In this document: piece by piece, positions 52,781 through 63,940 of the stretch
Layout: each line of letters begins with the position of its first letter
Numbering within the stretch: the stretch's first letter is position 1
Source of the DNA: Thiobacillus sp.
Lineage (GTDB): Bacteria > Pseudomonadota > Gammaproteobacteria > Burkholderiales > Thiobacillaceae
Assembly: GCA_019459055.1 (NCBI GenBank)
Contig: JAIBEI010000047.1
Span: 37,786 to 101,785 of the forward strand
Direction of reading: 5' to 3'
DNA length: 64,000 nt
Translations under genes and position numbers: made by a program
The notes under the pieces: generated by a model
Seen by the model: the letters and a program-made list of their open reading frames with translations, nothing else
Told to the model about the DNA's origin: nothing
The model's database searches: none

Positions 52781-52833
52781 TTCGCGGGTTGATACGGAAC
52801 TTGTCTAACCCCCGTCATGAATAAGGTGCGGAT

Positions 52834-53304
52834 ATGAATTTCAACGCAACTTTGATCGGCCAGTCCGTCACGTTCATTTTCTTCGTGTGGTTCTGCATGA
52901 AGTTCGTGTGGCCGCCGATCATGAACGCGCTCGAAACGCGCAAGAAGCAGATTGCCGACGGCCTCGCCGCGGGCGACCGCGGCAAGCACGAACTGGAACT
53001 GGCTGCCAAAAAGGCTGCTGACAAGCTGCGCGAAGCCAAGGCGCAGGCTGGCGAAGTGATTGCCCAGGCCGACAAGCGCGCGGCTCAGATCATCGAGGAA
53101 GCGAAAATGGCCGCCAAGGAAGAAGGCGACCGACAGCTTGCCGCAGCCCAGGCCAATATCGCGCAGGAGACCAACCGTGCACGCGAAAGCCTGCGTGATC
53201 AGGTGGCTGCGCTGGCCGTGGCCGGCGCGGAAAAAATCCTGCGCCGCGAAGTCAACGCGCAAACGCACGCTGAGCTGCTGGGCCAGCTGAAAGCCGAGCT
53301 GTAA
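52834..53304 (+). CDS. atpF: ATP synthase F0 subunit b
   Basis: 156 residues. One N-terminal membrane helix (QSVTFIFFVWFCMKFVWPPI) and a long charged, Ala-rich helix forming the peripheral stalk dimer. Standard length and order after atpE. Confidence 0.96.
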   Translation: MNFNATLIGQSVTFIFFVWFCMKFVWPPIMNALETRKKQIADGLAAGDRGKHELELAAKKAADKLREAKAQAGEVIAQADKRAAQIIEEAKMAAKEEGDRQLAAAQANIAQETNRARESLRDQVAALAVAGAEKILRREVNAQTHAELLGQLKAEL

Positions 53305-53307
53305 ACC

Positions 53308-53844
53308 ATGAGCGAACTGTCTACCCTGGCACGTCCCTACGCCGAAGCGGTATTCCGCATGGCACAGGGCGAAAACAACCTGGCAGGCTGGTCGTCACGC
53401 CTGCAATCGCTGGCGCTCATCGTGTCGGATGCCCAGGTAGCGCGCCTGATCGCCGATCCTGCGGTGTCGGCCGAACGTGTGGCTGACCTGATTGTCGAGG
53501 TGGCAGGTAGCGATCTCGGTGAGCGCGGCAGCAACTTCGTCAAGGTGACGGCCGAAAACGACCGTCTGTCGCTGCTGCCGGAAATCGGTGCGCAGTTCGA
53601 AGCCCTGAAGGCGAATGCCGAAGGCACGCTCGAGGCCACCATCACCAGCGCGCAGGAATTGACGCAGGCGCAGCTCGACGAGCTGGTTGCGGGACTCAAG
53701 GCCAGGTTCAGCCGCGCGGTGAACGTGCAGGTGGCGGTCGACCCCGAGCTGATTGGCGGCGCAATCATTGCCGTCGGCGACCAGGTCATCGACGGCTCGG
53801 TGAAGGGGCGGCTGCAGCGCATGTCCTTCGCCCTGCAGGCCTAA
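53308..53844 (+). CDS. atpH: ATP synthase F1 subunit delta
   Basis: 178 residues, three bases after atpF. Joins the b-stalk to the top of F1. N-terminus [16 protein letters not shown] and C-terminal [24 protein letters not shown] are the family signature. Confidence 0.96.
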   Translation: MSELSTLARPYAEAVFRMAQGENNLAGWSSRLQSLALIVSDAQVARLIADPAVSAERVADLIVEVAGSDLGERGSNFVKVTAENDRLSLLPEIGAQFEALKANAEGTLEATITSAQELTQAQLDELVAGLKARFSRAVNVQVAVDPELIGGAIIAVGDQVIDGSVKGRLQRMSFALQA

Positions 53845-53903
53845 GGCGCGGCCAGGCTCATCCAACTCATCTTTATCGGAACCTCGCGGTTCGGAGAATA
53901 TAA

Positions 53904-55445
53904 ATGCAATTGAATCCAAGCGAAATCAGCGAACTGATTAAAGCCAAGATCGAAAACTTCGGCGCCTCGAGCGAACTGCGCACTCAGGGCACGATCGTCT
54001 CGGTCACCGACGGCATCGTCCGCATTCATGGTTTGTCCGACGTAATGTCGGGCGAGATGATCGAAATGCCGGGCAATACCTTCGGCGTGGCGTTGAACCT
54101 CGAGCGCGACTCGGTCGGCGCGGTGATCCTGGGCGACTACGAGCACATCACCGAAGGCGATGTCGCCAAGTGTACCGGGCGCATTCTCGAAGTGCCGGTG
54201 GGCCGCGGCCTGCTCGGCCGCGTGGTGAACTCGCTGGGCCAGCCGATCGACGGCAAGGGCCCCATCGCCGCCGACAAAACCATGCCGATCGAGCGCATCG
54301 CCCCCGGCGTGATCGAACGCAAATCGGTCGACCAGCCGGTGCAGACCGGCCTCAAGTCGATCGACGCCATGGTGCCGGTCGGCCGCGGCCAGCGCGAGCT
54401 CATCATCGGCGACCGCCAGACCGGCAAGACTGCCGTCGCGATCGACGCCATCATCAACCAGAAGGGCACTGGCGTGACGTGCATCTACGTCGCCATCGGC
54501 CAGAAGGCATCTTCGGTGGCCAACGTGGTGCGTAAGCTCGAAGAGCACGGCGCGATGGACCACACCATCGTCGTTGCCGCGACCGCATCCGACGCTGCCG
54601 CGATGCAGTACATCGCACCGTATGCCGGCTGCACCATGGGCGAATACTTCCGCGACATTGGTGAAGACGCGCTGATCGTGTACGACGACCTGACCAAGCA
54701 GGCCTGGGCCTACCGCCAGGTGTCGCTGCTGCTGCGCCGCCCGCCGGGCCGCGAAGCCTATCCGGGCGACGTCTTCTACCTGCACTCGCGCCTGCTCGAG
54801 CGCGCCGCGCGCGTCAACGCCGACTACGTCGAAAAGATCACCAACGGCGCGGTCAAGGGCAAGACCGGTTCGCTGACCGCGCTGCCGATCATCGAAACCC
54901 AGGCCGGCGACGTCTCCGCCTTCGTGCCGACCAACGTGATCTCGATCACCGACGGCCAGATCTTCCTTGAAACCGACCTCTTCAACGCCGGCATCCGCCC
55001 CGCGATCAACGCCGGTCTGTCGGTGTCCCGCGTCGGCGGCGCCGCGCAGACCAAGGTGATCAAGAAGCTCGGTGGCGGTATCCGCCTGGCGCTGGCGCAG
55101 TACCGCGAACTCGCGGCCTTCGCCCAGTTCGCTTCCGACCTCGACGAAGCCACCCGTAAGCAGCTCGAGCGTGGCCGTCGCGTCACCGAACTGATGAAGC
55201 AGGCGCAGTACTCGCCGATGTCGGTTTCGCAGATGGCGTTGACCCTGTTCGCGGTCAACAAGGGCTACATGGACGATGTCGAGGTCGGCAAGATCCTGTC
55301 CTTCGAATCTGCGCTGATGGCCTTCATGAAGTCCAAATACGCCAGCATCATGGACAGCATCGAAACCAGCGGCAATCTGGATGACGCGACCGAAAAGGCG
55401 CTTACCGCCGCGGTCGACGAATTCAAGAAAACCGGCGTCTATTGA
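53904..55445 (+). CDS. atpA: ATP synthase F1 subunit alpha
   Basis: 513 residues. Non-catalytic nucleotide-binding subunit. Walker [15 protein letters not shown] (about residue 170), Walker B-like [13 protein letters not shown], and the alpha signature [17 protein letters not shown]. Typical N-terminus [13 protein letters not shown]. Confidence 0.98.
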   Translation: MQLNPSEISELIKAKIENFGASSELRTQGTIVSVTDGIVRIHGLSDVMSGEMIEMPGNTFGVALNLERDSVGAVILGDYEHITEGDVAKCTGRILEVPVGRGLLGRVVNSLGQPIDGKGPIAADKTMPIERIAPGVIERKSVDQPVQTGLKSIDAMVPVGRGQRELIIGDRQTGKTAVAIDAIINQKGTGVTCIYVAIGQKASSVANVVRKLEEHGAMDHTIVVAATASDAAAMQYIAPYAGCTMGEYFRDIGEDALIVYDDLTKQAWAYRQVSLLLRRPPGREAYPGDVFYLHSRLLERAARVNADYVEKITNGAVKGKTGSLTALPIIETQAGDVSAFVPTNVISITDGQIFLETDLFNAGIRPAINAGLSVSRVGGAAQTKVIKKLGGGIRLALAQYRELAAFAQFASDLDEATRKQLERGRRVTELMKQAQYSPMSVSQMALTLFAVNKGYMDDVEVGKILSFESALMAFMKSKYASIMDSIETSGNLDDATEKALTAAVDEFKKTGVY

Positions 55446-55501
55446 TCGGCCAAGCTGATTTGCAGCCGCTGGTTTAAGGAGGCTGGTTTTAAGGAGCAAG
55501 T

Positions 55502-56374
55502 ATGGCAGCCGGAAAAGAGATACGGACCAAGATCAAGAGCGTGGAAAACACGTGCAAGATCACCAAGGCCATGGAAATGGTGGCGGCGTCCAAGATGCGC
55601 AAGGCGCAGGAGCGGATGAAGGCCGCGCGCCCGTACGCCGAGAAAATTGCCAGCGTGGCAACCCACCTGGCGTACGCGCACACGGAATACAAGCATCCAT
55701 TCGTGATCGCGCGCGACACCGTCAAGCGCGTCGGCCTCATTGTCATCACCTCCGACAAGGGCCTATGCGGCGGCCTCAACACCAACGCCCTGCGCGTGGT
55801 GGTGAGCCAGATGAAGCAGTGGGAAGCCGCCGGCGTCGGCATCGACGTCACCGCGCTCGGTAACAAGGGGCTGGGTTTCATGCAGCGCCTCGGCGCCAAT
55901 GTGGCGTCGCAGCTCACCGGCCTGGGTGACGCCCCGCACATGGACAAGCTGATCGGCCCGGTCAAGGTCATGCTGGACGCCTACCTCGAAGGCAGGATCG
56001 ACGCGCTCTACATCGTCTACAACCGTTTCGTCAACACGATGAAACAGGAGCCGACGCTGACCCAGCTGCTGCCGCTGGTGAAAATGGAAGACGCCGAGGA
56101 GGCCACGCTGAAGACGCACTGGGACTACATCTACGAGCCCGATGCCAAACCGGTGGTCGACGAGATGCTGAAACGCTACATCGAGTCGCTGGTGTATCAG
56201 GGCGTAGCCGAGAACATCGCGTGCGAGCAGTCGGCGCGGATGGTGGCGATGAAGGCCGCTTCCGACAACGCCAAGGACGTCATCGGTGAGCTGAAGCTGA
56301 TCTACAACAAGACTCGTCAGGCTGCGATCACCAAGGAACTGTCGGAGATCGTTGCCGGTGCGGCCGCGGTTTGA
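55502..56374 (+). CDS. atpG: ATP synthase F1 subunit gamma
   Basis: 290 residues. Central rotor shaft. N-terminal coiled-coil begins [20 protein letters not shown] and the C-terminal helix carries the signature [22 protein letters not shown] ahead of ATG 55502. Confidence 0.97.
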   Translation: MAAGKEIRTKIKSVENTCKITKAMEMVAASKMRKAQERMKAARPYAEKIASVATHLAYAHTEYKHPFVIARDTVKRVGLIVITSDKGLCGGLNTNALRVVVSQMKQWEAAGVGIDVTALGNKGLGFMQRLGANVASQLTGLGDAPHMDKLIGPVKVMLDAYLEGRIDALYIVYNRFVNTMKQEPTLTQLLPLVKMEDAEEATLKTHWDYIYEPDAKPVVDEMLKRYIESLVYQGVAENIACEQSARMVAMKAASDNAKDVIGELKLIYNKTRQAAITKELSEIVAGAAAV

Positions 56375-56405
56375 ACGTGCGGCATACAGAATTTAATACT
56401 TTTAG

Positions 56406-57794
<1,389 letters not shown>

Positions 57795-57797
57795 GCT

Positions 57798-57852
57798 GGT
57801 GAGGGGTGAGGCGTACGGGCCGCGCCCTTACGCCTTACGCTTACGCCTTACG
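57798..57852. repeat. Heptamer repeat element with hairpin between atpD and atpC
   Basis: GGTGAGGGGTGAGGCGTA followed by tandem CTTACGC-type heptamers. AGGCGTACGGGC (57809-57820) pairs with GCCCTTACGCCT (57824-57835) around a 3-base loop with one mismatch, forming a stable hairpin within the operon. Confidence 0.78.
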
Positions 57853-57863
57853 AGGTTTTTAAC

Positions 57864-58286
57864 ATGGCCATGACCCTGCACGTTGACATCGTCAGCGCAG
57901 AAAAATTACTCTACTCCGGCACTGCCGAAGTCGTGATCGCTCCCGGCATGCGGGGTGAGCTCGGTATCTACCCGCGCCACACCCCGCTGCTGACCACGCT
58001 CAAGCCTGGGTCGGTACGCATCAAGGTGCCCGATCAGGTTGAAGAAGAACTGGTCTATGTCTCCGGCGGCATTCTCGAGGTGCAGCCGAACGTCGTCACC
58101 ATCCTGTCCGACTCCGCGGTTCGCGGCGCCGACCTCGACGAGGCCAAGGCGCTCGAAGCCAAACGCGCCGCCGAAGAAGCGATGAAGGACAAGGTCGCCT
58201 CCATCGACTACGCGCAAGCGCAGGCCGAACTGGCTCAGGCCGTGGCTCAGCTGGCCACGATCAAGAAGCTGCGCAGGCTGACCTGA
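57864..58286 (+). CDS. atpC: ATP synthase F1 subunit epsilon
   Basis: 140 residues. Beta-sandwich domain (about 1-88; [36 protein letters not shown]) and a C-terminal helical hairpin that can inhibit hydrolysis. Last gene of the operon; terminator follows. Confidence 0.97.
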   Translation: MAMTLHVDIVSAEKLLYSGTAEVVIAPGMRGELGIYPRHTPLLTTLKPGSVRIKVPDQVEEELVYVSGGILEVQPNVVTILSDSAVRGADLDEAKALEAKRAAEEAMKDKVASIDYAQAQAELAQAVAQLATIKKLRRLT

Positions 58287-58304
58287 TACAGGGCAGGCGC
58301 CAAC

Positions 58305-58334
58305 AAAAAGGCAACCTTGGGGTTGCTTTTTTTT
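58305..58334 (+). terminator. Terminator of the atp operon
   Basis: AAAAAGGCAACC (58305-58316) pairs with GGTTGCTTTTTT (58321 onward), loop of four bases, ending in a run of eight Ts; 19 bases after atpC. Confidence 0.9.
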
Positions 58335-58477
58335 ATGGGCCATCGAATGCGTGTTTCGCAGGCAATGGTTGACTAAACCATTTCATGGACTAGTTTTTAA
58401 ACAAGAGTGTGTTTGAATTTGAATAGGTATGGCACTGCATAACTCATTTTCCCTGAATCTTTAATTGGAGTTTGATC

Positions 58478-59152
58478 ATGCGTACAACCCCCTTTCTTTT
58501 CGGCCTTGTCGGTGCGACCTTGGTTTCTGCTGGAGTTGTAACCGCACATGCGGCTGAAGCCCCTTTTTACAATCCGACCAATGCCGCCAGCTCGACGGGA
58601 TATACGATCGGTTACGAGCTTTTCCGGACGATCGGCTGTCCTGGGCGGGAGCTTCTTGGCGTCCCCTGCCCGGTGCCTGCCCCCGCGCCGCTTGCTGCGG
58701 AACCTGAACCTGCCCCGGCGCCGCTTGCGGCCGCGCCCGAACCGGCGCCCGCGCCGCTTGCTGCGGAACCTGCCCCCGCGCCGCTTGCCGCGGTGGCTGA
58801 ACCCGCCCCCGTGACGACACTCGTGCTGGAGGGCGTGAATTTTGATTTCGACAAGGCTGTCATCCGGCCGCAGGACTATGCCAAACTCGACCAGGACGTC
58901 GATGCCATGAAAGCATGGGGCGATGTGGATGTGGAGGTTGCGGGCCACACGTGCAGCATCGGCACCGAAGAGTACAATCTGGGCCTGTCACAGCGCCGCG
59001 CCGAGGCCGTTCGTAACTACCTGGTCAGCAAGGGCGTCTCGGCAGATCGTCTGACCGCCCGAGGCTACGGGGAATCCCGACCGGTCGCCAGCAACGCTAC
59101 GCGCGAGGGTCGCGCCCAGAACCGCCGTGTCGAACTTGTCCGGCAAAAGTAA
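58478..59152 (+). CDS. OmpA-family protein, copy 1 (Asp to Cys variant)
   Basis: 224 residues from ATG 58478 with TGGAG 7 bases upstream. Signal peptide (RTTPFLFGLVGATLVSAGVVTAHA), a short domain with a Cys pair (IGCPGRELLGVPCPV), a Pro/Ala/Glu linker (PAPAPLAAEPEP repeats, about 68-110), and an OmpA peptidoglycan-binding domain (FDFDKAVIRPQ; LSQRRAEAVRNYL; GYGESRPVASN). The usual GHTDS loop reads GHTCS, with Cys159 at the Asp that contacts diaminopimelate. No beta-barrel. Paralogous to the next gene. Confidence 0.88.
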   Translation: MRTTPFLFGLVGATLVSAGVVTAHAAEAPFYNPTNAASSTGYTIGYELFRTIGCPGRELLGVPCPVPAPAPLAAEPEPAPAPLAAAPEPAPAPLAAEPAPAPLAAVAEPAPVTTLVLEGVNFDFDKAVIRPQDYAKLDQDVDAMKAWGDVDVEVAGHTCSIGTEEYNLGLSQRRAEAVRNYLVSKGVSADRLTARGYGESRPVASNATREGRAQNRRVELVRQK

Positions 59153-59172
59153 TTGCGCTTCCACTCAAAGCC

Positions 59173-59200
59173 AAATATGGGGACCGAAGTCCCCATATTT
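59173..59200 (+). terminator. Terminator-like hairpin after OmpA copy 1
   Basis: Perfect 12-bp arms AAATATGGGGAC and GTCCCCATATTT around CGAA, 20 bases after the stop. T-rich end of the stem only, no long U-tract. Confidence 0.75.
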
Positions 59201-59439
59201 AATTGCTGAATAAATAGGCAAAGAAAGGCTTCGTCATTTTTTGATACAAAAACCGTGTTGCGGAGGCGTTGTTTTTTTCCCCCATTGCAGATAAAGACCG
59301 CGTTGTGTTCGTTAGCGCACAGAAACCCTATATGCTTTACCTTATTCTCTAAGAATCGTTCTGACGAAAACTTCCGTGGAAGCTAATGATTCCCGGAATT
59401 CCCATCAAACTTGCTTGAATCTTTAATAGGAGCTTTAAC

Positions 59440-60108
59440 ATGCGTACAACCCCTTTTCTTTTCAGCATCCTTGGCGCGACCCTGATTTCTGTCGGGGCGA
59501 TCAGCGCTCACGCGGCCGAAGGCGTTTTTTACGATCCCTCCAACGCAGCCAGCGCGGATGGAAAAACGATCGGTCATGAACTTTACAGGACGATCGGCTG
59601 CCCTGGCCGCGAACTTCTCGTTACCCCTTGCCCGGTGCCCGCGCCGGCCGTGCCGGTTGCAGCAGTGTCTGAGCCCGCTCCCGCGCCCGCGCCCGCGCCG
59701 GCTTATGTCGCGCCCGCGCCCGCACCGGTTCCCGCACCGGCTTATGTCGCACCCGAACCCGCTGCGCCGCAAAAACTGGTGCTCGAAGGCGTGAACTTTG
59801 ATTTCGACAAAGCCACCCTGCGTCAGGAAGATATGGGCAACCTCGACAATGACGTCGCGACGCTGAAGGCATGGGGCGACGTGGACATCGAAGTTGCGGG
59901 TCACACGGATAGCATGGGCAGCGATGCATACAACATGAAGTTGTCGCGACAGCGCGCAGAAGCCGTCCGCAACTTCCTGATCAGCCGCGGTGTCGCTGCA
60001 GACCGCCTGACCGCCAAGGGCTATGGCGAATCGCAGCCGGTTGCGGATAACGCCACGGAAGATGGTCGCTTCAAGAACCGTCGTGTCGAATTGGTCCCGC
60101 AGAAGTAA
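59440..60108 (+). CDS. OmpA-family protein, copy 2
   Basis: 222 residues, with GGAG before the ATG. Same plan as copy 1: signal peptide, Cys pair (IGCPGRELLVTPCPV), Pro/Ala linker (about 70-110), OmpA domain (FDFDKATLRQE, GHTDSMGSDAYN with Asp157 intact, LSRQRAEAVRNFL, GYGESQPVADN). Anchors the outer membrane or a periplasmic complex to peptidoglycan. The region just upstream of each copy shares TGAATCTTTAAT and GGAG, so the duplication included the leader. The 287-base gap 59153-59439 holds the first copy's terminator and presumably a promoter, which I could not define. Confidence 0.9.
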   Translation: MRTTPFLFSILGATLISVGAISAHAAEGVFYDPSNAASADGKTIGHELYRTIGCPGRELLVTPCPVPAPAVPVAAVSEPAPAPAPAPAYVAPAPAPVPAPAYVAPEPAAPQKLVLEGVNFDFDKATLRQEDMGNLDNDVATLKAWGDVDIEVAGHTDSMGSDAYNMKLSRQRAEAVRNFLISRGVAADRLTAKGYGESQPVADNATEDGRFKNRRVELVPQK

Positions 60109-60126
60109 TCGCGTTTCCATTCAAGC

Positions 60127-60156
60127 CAATTACGGGGACTTCGGTCCCCGTAATTG
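60127..60156 (+). terminator. Terminator-like hairpin after OmpA copy 2
   Basis: Perfect 13-bp arms CAATTACGGGGAC and GTCCCCGTAATTG around the stable tetraloop TTCG, followed by TTTG. The GGGGAC core matches the hairpin after copy 1, so it too was duplicated. Confidence 0.8.
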
Positions 60157-60272
60157 TTTGTGGGAGCCGAAGCGTGCGCGTATGACGGGCAAACTGCGAC
60201 ACACAAGCTTTATACTTGGCGCGCGTTTTGCTCATTTATTTTGCCGATGCGGCACACCATCCGGACACACGA

Positions 60273-61652
60273 ATGGAACCCAAGCTTGAAATCCTGATAC
60301 TCGCGGCGGGCAAAGGCACCCGCATGCGCTCCGACCTGCCCAAGGTGCTGCACACGCTGGCGGGCAAGCCCCTGCTCGGGCACGTGGTGGATACGGCCCA
60401 TGAACTCGGCGCCGCGCAGGTTTGCGTGGTGTACGGTTTTGGCGGTGAGGCCGTGCCGCAGTCGATGGCTGACGATAGGCTGACGTTTGTGCTTCAGGCC
60501 GAACAGCACGGCACTGGCCATGCAGTGAAACAGGCGCTGCCCCAGATGGCGGACGGCAGCGTGACGCTGGTGCTGTATGGCGATGTGCCGCTGACGCACA
60601 CCGCGACCCTGCAGCCGTTGGTGACCGCGGCGCAGGCGGGCAGGCTGGGGCTGCTGACCGTGAACCTGGCGCACCCGGACGGCTATGGCCGCATCGTGCG
60701 CGAAAACGGCAAGGTCACGCGCATCGTCGAACACAAGGACGCGACGCCCGCCGAGCGCGCAATTCATGAAGTCAATACTGGCATCCTCGCCGTGACGACA
60801 CGCCAGTTGAAGTGGTGGATTGCCGAACTGAAAAACGACAACGCGCAGGGCGAGTATTACCTCACCGACATCATCGCAATGGCGGTGCGCGACGGTGTGG
60901 AAGTGGAGACGCACCAGCCGGCCCATGAGTGGGAGGTGCTGGGAGTCAACAGCAAGGCGCAGCTGGCCGAGCTCGAGCGGGTTCACCAGAATGAAATCGC
61001 GCAGGGCCTGCTCGATGCCGGTGTAACGCTGCTGGATCCGGCGCGGCTCGACGTGCGCGGGGTGCTCGAATGCGGCCGCGACGTGAGGATCGACGTCAAC
61101 TGCGTATTCGAAGGCCGCGTGAAACTGGGCGACAGCGTGCAAGTGGGCGCCAACTGCGTGCTGCGCAACGTGACGGTGGCGGCGGGCACGCGTATCGACG
61201 CCTTCACCCTGATCGACGATGCCGAAATCGGCGAAGCCAACCGGCTGGGGCCGTTTTCGCGCATCCGCCCCGGAACCACGCTGGCGCGCGACGTGCACAT
61301 CGGCAACTTCGTCGAGATCAAGAACAGCCAGATCGATGACGGCTCCAAGATCAACCATCTGTCCTATGTCGGTGACACCACCATGGGCAAGCGGGTCAAC
61401 ATTGGCGCCGGCACCATCACCTGCAATTACGACGGCGCCAACAAGCACCGCACGGTGATCGAGGACGACGTCTTTGTCGGCTCGGATACCCAGCTGGTGG
61501 CGCCGGTCACGGTCGGCCGCGGCGCGACCCTTGGCGCCGGCACCACGCTGACGAAAGACGCGCCCGCCGGCGAACTCACCCTGGCACGGGCGAAACAGCT
61601 CACCCTCAGCGGCTGGAAACGCCCGGCCAAAAAGGTGAGGGGTGAGGCGTGA
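60273..61652 (+). CDS. glmU: Bifunctional UDP-GlcNAc pyrophosphorylase / GlcN-1-P acetyltransferase
   Basis: 459 residues from ATG 60273 ([18 protein letters not shown], the nucleotidyltransferase N-terminus with the LxxGxGTRM loop and later Lys). Left-handed beta-helix domain from about 250 with hexapeptide repeats and acetyl-CoA site ([22 protein letters not shown] in part). Makes UDP-GlcNAc for peptidoglycan and LPS. The last residues (KVRGEA) are encoded by a heptamer repeat element that overlaps the stop, so the natural tail may have been replaced. Confidence 0.96.
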   Translation: MEPKLEILILAAGKGTRMRSDLPKVLHTLAGKPLLGHVVDTAHELGAAQVCVVYGFGGEAVPQSMADDRLTFVLQAEQHGTGHAVKQALPQMADGSVTLVLYGDVPLTHTATLQPLVTAAQAGRLGLLTVNLAHPDGYGRIVRENGKVTRIVEHKDATPAERAIHEVNTGILAVTTRQLKWWIAELKNDNAQGEYYLTDIIAMAVRDGVEVETHQPAHEWEVLGVNSKAQLAELERVHQNEIAQGLLDAGVTLLDPARLDVRGVLECGRDVRIDVNCVFEGRVKLGDSVQVGANCVLRNVTVAAGTRIDAFTLIDDAEIGEANRLGPFSRIRPGTTLARDVHIGNFVEIKNSQIDDGSKINHLSYVGDTTMGKRVNIGAGTITCNYDGANKHRTVIEDDVFVGSDTQLVAPVTVGRGATLGAGTTLTKDAPAGELTLARAKQLTLSGWKRPAKKVRGEA

Positions 61653-61746
61653 GGCGTAATTTAACGGGAGGTTTGGAAATCATGGCAATGCGAAGCAAGC
61701 AAAGCGACGGTGGCTTGATGTTTGACGCCTCACGCCTCACCCCTCC
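61634..61746. repeat. Inverted-repeat element with 21-bp heptamer arms between glmU and glmS
   Basis: Left arm 61637-61657 and right arm 61725-61745 are exact reverse complements over 21 bases, built of GTGAGGG/GTGAGGC heptamers, with 67 bases between. The left arm includes the glmU stop codon. No transposase. No target-site duplication was recognised. Confidence 0.8.
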
Positions 61747-61773
61747 ACTCTCACTCAACGCGGAGCGCTAATC

Positions 61774-63603
61774 ATGTGCGGAATTGTCGGCGCGGTTGCG
61801 CAACGTAACGTCGTTCCCATCCTGCTCGAAGGCCTGCGGCGGCTGGAATATCGCGGCTACGACTCGGCCGGGCTGGTTATCATCGACGGCGGGCTGAAGC
61901 GGATTCGCAGCATCGGTCGCGTCGCCTCGCTGGCCGAGGAATGCGCGGCGCAGAAGGTGCACGGCCACCTCGGCATCGCGCACACGCGCTGGGCCACCCA
62001 CGGCGCGCCGTCGGAGGCCAATGCGCACCCGCATGTCAGCGGCCACCTGGCGGTGGTGCACAACGGCATCATCGAAAACCACGAAGTGCTGCGCGCCCGG
62101 CTGAAAGGGCTGGGATTCGTCTTCACTTCGGAAACCGACACCGAGGTCATCGCGCACCTGATCGAACTGTATTACCGCCAGTCGAAAGACCTGCTTGCCG
62201 CCACCCGTGCGGCGGTGGCCGAACTCGAAGGCGCCTATGCCATCGGCGTAGTAAGCGAGCACTCACCCAACCGGCTGGTCTGCGCCCGCAAGGGGAGCCC
62301 GCTTCTGATCGGCCTGGGCATCGAGGAAAACTTCATTGCGTCGGACGTTTCGGCCCTGCTGCCGGTGACCCAGCGCGTGATGTACCTGGAAGAGGGCGAT
62401 GCCGCCGACGTCGGCCTGCTGTCGGTGACGGTGGTCGACGCGGCGGGCAAGCCGGTCGACCGCAGCGTGCATATTTCCGAGCTGTCGGCCGACATGGCCG
62501 AGCTCGGCAATTACCGCCACTTCATGCAGAAGGAAATCCACGAGCAGCCGCGCGCGCTGACCGACACGCTGTTGATCGCGGTGGCGCAGGATCACGTCCA
62601 GCCCGAATGGTTCGGCTTCGACGCCGCCGAGGTGCTGGGCCAGGTGAACGCGGTGACCTTCCTCGCCTGCGGCACCAGCTATCATGCGGCGAAAGTGGCC
62701 ACGTACTGGCTGGAAGCGATTGCCGGCATCCCGGCACGCGCCGAGATCGCCAGCGAATACCGCTACCGCACGTCGGTGCCCAACCCCGACGCGCTCATCG
62801 TCACCATTTCGCAATCGGGCGAAACCGCCGACACGCTGGCGGCGCTCGACCATGCCAAGACCCTGGGCCAGGACAAGACGCTGACCATTTGCAACGTGCC
62901 GGAGTCCGCGCTCACCCGCGCCTCGCGCCTCAAATTCCTGACCCGGGCCGGGCCGGAAATCGGCGTTGCCTCGACCAAGGCTTTCACCACCCAGCTGGCC
63001 GGCCTGTTCCTGCTGACGCTGGTGCTGGCCAAGCTGCGCGGCCGCCTCAGTGCGGAGCAGGAAACCGCGTATCTGGCCGAACTGCGCAGCCTGCCGAATA
63101 AAGTGCAGCAGGTGCTGGCGCTGGAGCCGCTGGTCGAAGCCTGGTCGCAGCATTTTGCCAACAAGAATCACGCCCTCTTCCTTGGACGCGGCGTGCACTA
63201 TCCGATTGCGCTCGAGGGCGCGCTGAAGCTGAAGGAGATTTCCTACATCCACGCCGAAGCCTATCCGGCGGGCGAGCTCAAGCACGGCCCGCTGGCGCTG
63301 GTGGACGAGGACATGCCGGTCATAACCATCGCGCCCAACGACCTGCTGATCGAAAAACTGAAGTCGAACATGCAGGAAGTCCGCGCGCGCGGCGGCGAAC
63401 TGTATGTGTTCGCCGACGGCGACGTGAACATCGAGGCGTCAGCATTTGTGCACGTGATCAAGCTGCCCGGCGGCAGCAACGGCGCACTGTCGCCGATCCT
63501 GCATACCGTGACGCTGCAGATGCTGTCGTATCACGCAGCCCTGCAAAAGGGCACCGACGTCGACAAGCCGCGCAACCTGGCGAAAAGTGTCACGGTTGAA
63601 TAA
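61774..63603 (+). CDS. glmS: Glutamine-fructose-6-phosphate aminotransferase (isomerizing)
   Basis: 609 residues. Makes glucosamine-6-phosphate from fructose-6-P and glutamine, feeding the GlmU pathway. N-terminal nucleophile amidotransferase with Cys2 ([20 protein letters not shown]), two SIS domains ([43 protein letters not shown]) and C-terminus [12 protein letters not shown]. The upstream gap (61653-61773) is mostly repeat element; no glmS ribozyme core was recognised, as expected for a Gram-negative. Confidence 0.97.
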   Translation: MCGIVGAVAQRNVVPILLEGLRRLEYRGYDSAGLVIIDGGLKRIRSIGRVASLAEECAAQKVHGHLGIAHTRWATHGAPSEANAHPHVSGHLAVVHNGIIENHEVLRARLKGLGFVFTSETDTEVIAHLIELYYRQSKDLLAATRAAVAELEGAYAIGVVSEHSPNRLVCARKGSPLLIGLGIEENFIASDVSALLPVTQRVMYLEEGDAADVGLLSVTVVDAAGKPVDRSVHISELSADMAELGNYRHFMQKEIHEQPRALTDTLLIAVAQDHVQPEWFGFDAAEVLGQVNAVTFLACGTSYHAAKVATYWLEAIAGIPARAEIASEYRYRTSVPNPDALIVTISQSGETADTLAALDHAKTLGQDKTLTICNVPESALTRASRLKFLTRAGPEIGVASTKAFTTQLAGLFLLTLVLAKLRGRLSAEQETAYLAELRSLPNKVQQVLALEPLVEAWSQHFANKNHALFLGRGVHYPIALEGALKLKEISYIHAEAYPAGELKHGPLALVDEDMPVITIAPNDLLIEKLKSNMQEVRARGGELYVFADGDVNIEASAFVHVIKLPGGSNGALSPILHTVTLQMLSYHAALQKGTDVDKPRNLAKSVTVE

Positions 63604-63940
63604 GCGGGATAGGCGTTAAGGTTGGGGCCATGATCGCCATGGCTGCAGTCGGCCAATAAGGAGTTCATGCCGATAGCGGAGACTGGCTCTTTTTCGGCCA
63701 TTGCTGCCGGTGGCGCTGACCAAATCCAATGGCCGGTGTCGCGCTGATTGCCGCCATTGACGCGATACTCTGCCTGAACGGCAGCTTTAGTCACGGGCGT
63801 GGGACGGCACCCGCCCCTCAGCAGCCAGTCGCCCCCGAGCCTGACTGGCCGGAATACAACGATTCTGTTGAAAAACCCCCTTCAACAATGCCGTCCCCGC
63901 AGCTATGATTCTCATCATCTGATAAGCGGGGAGCCTAGCG
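63604..63940. other. Gene-free stretch before the right-edge insertion sequence
   Basis: 337 bases with no convincing gene. 63604-63855 has no recognisable feature; it may be decayed mobile DNA. Near 63867-63888, TGTTGAAAAACCCCCTTCAACA is an interrupted palindrome that may mark the left end of the insertion sequence. The minus-strand frame across this region is partly antisense to the glmS 3' end and is not a gene. Confidence 0.4.

Noticed and set aside
61653..61773. glmS ribozyme or riboswitch
   Set aside because: The gap is mostly the heptamer inverted repeat and shows no ribozyme core; such ribozymes belong to Gram-positive lineages.
63531..63794. Minus-strand frame of 87 codons at the glmS 3' end
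   Set aside because: Its C-terminal part ([12 protein letters not shown]) is the exact antisense of the conserved GlmS tail; the remainder has no family.
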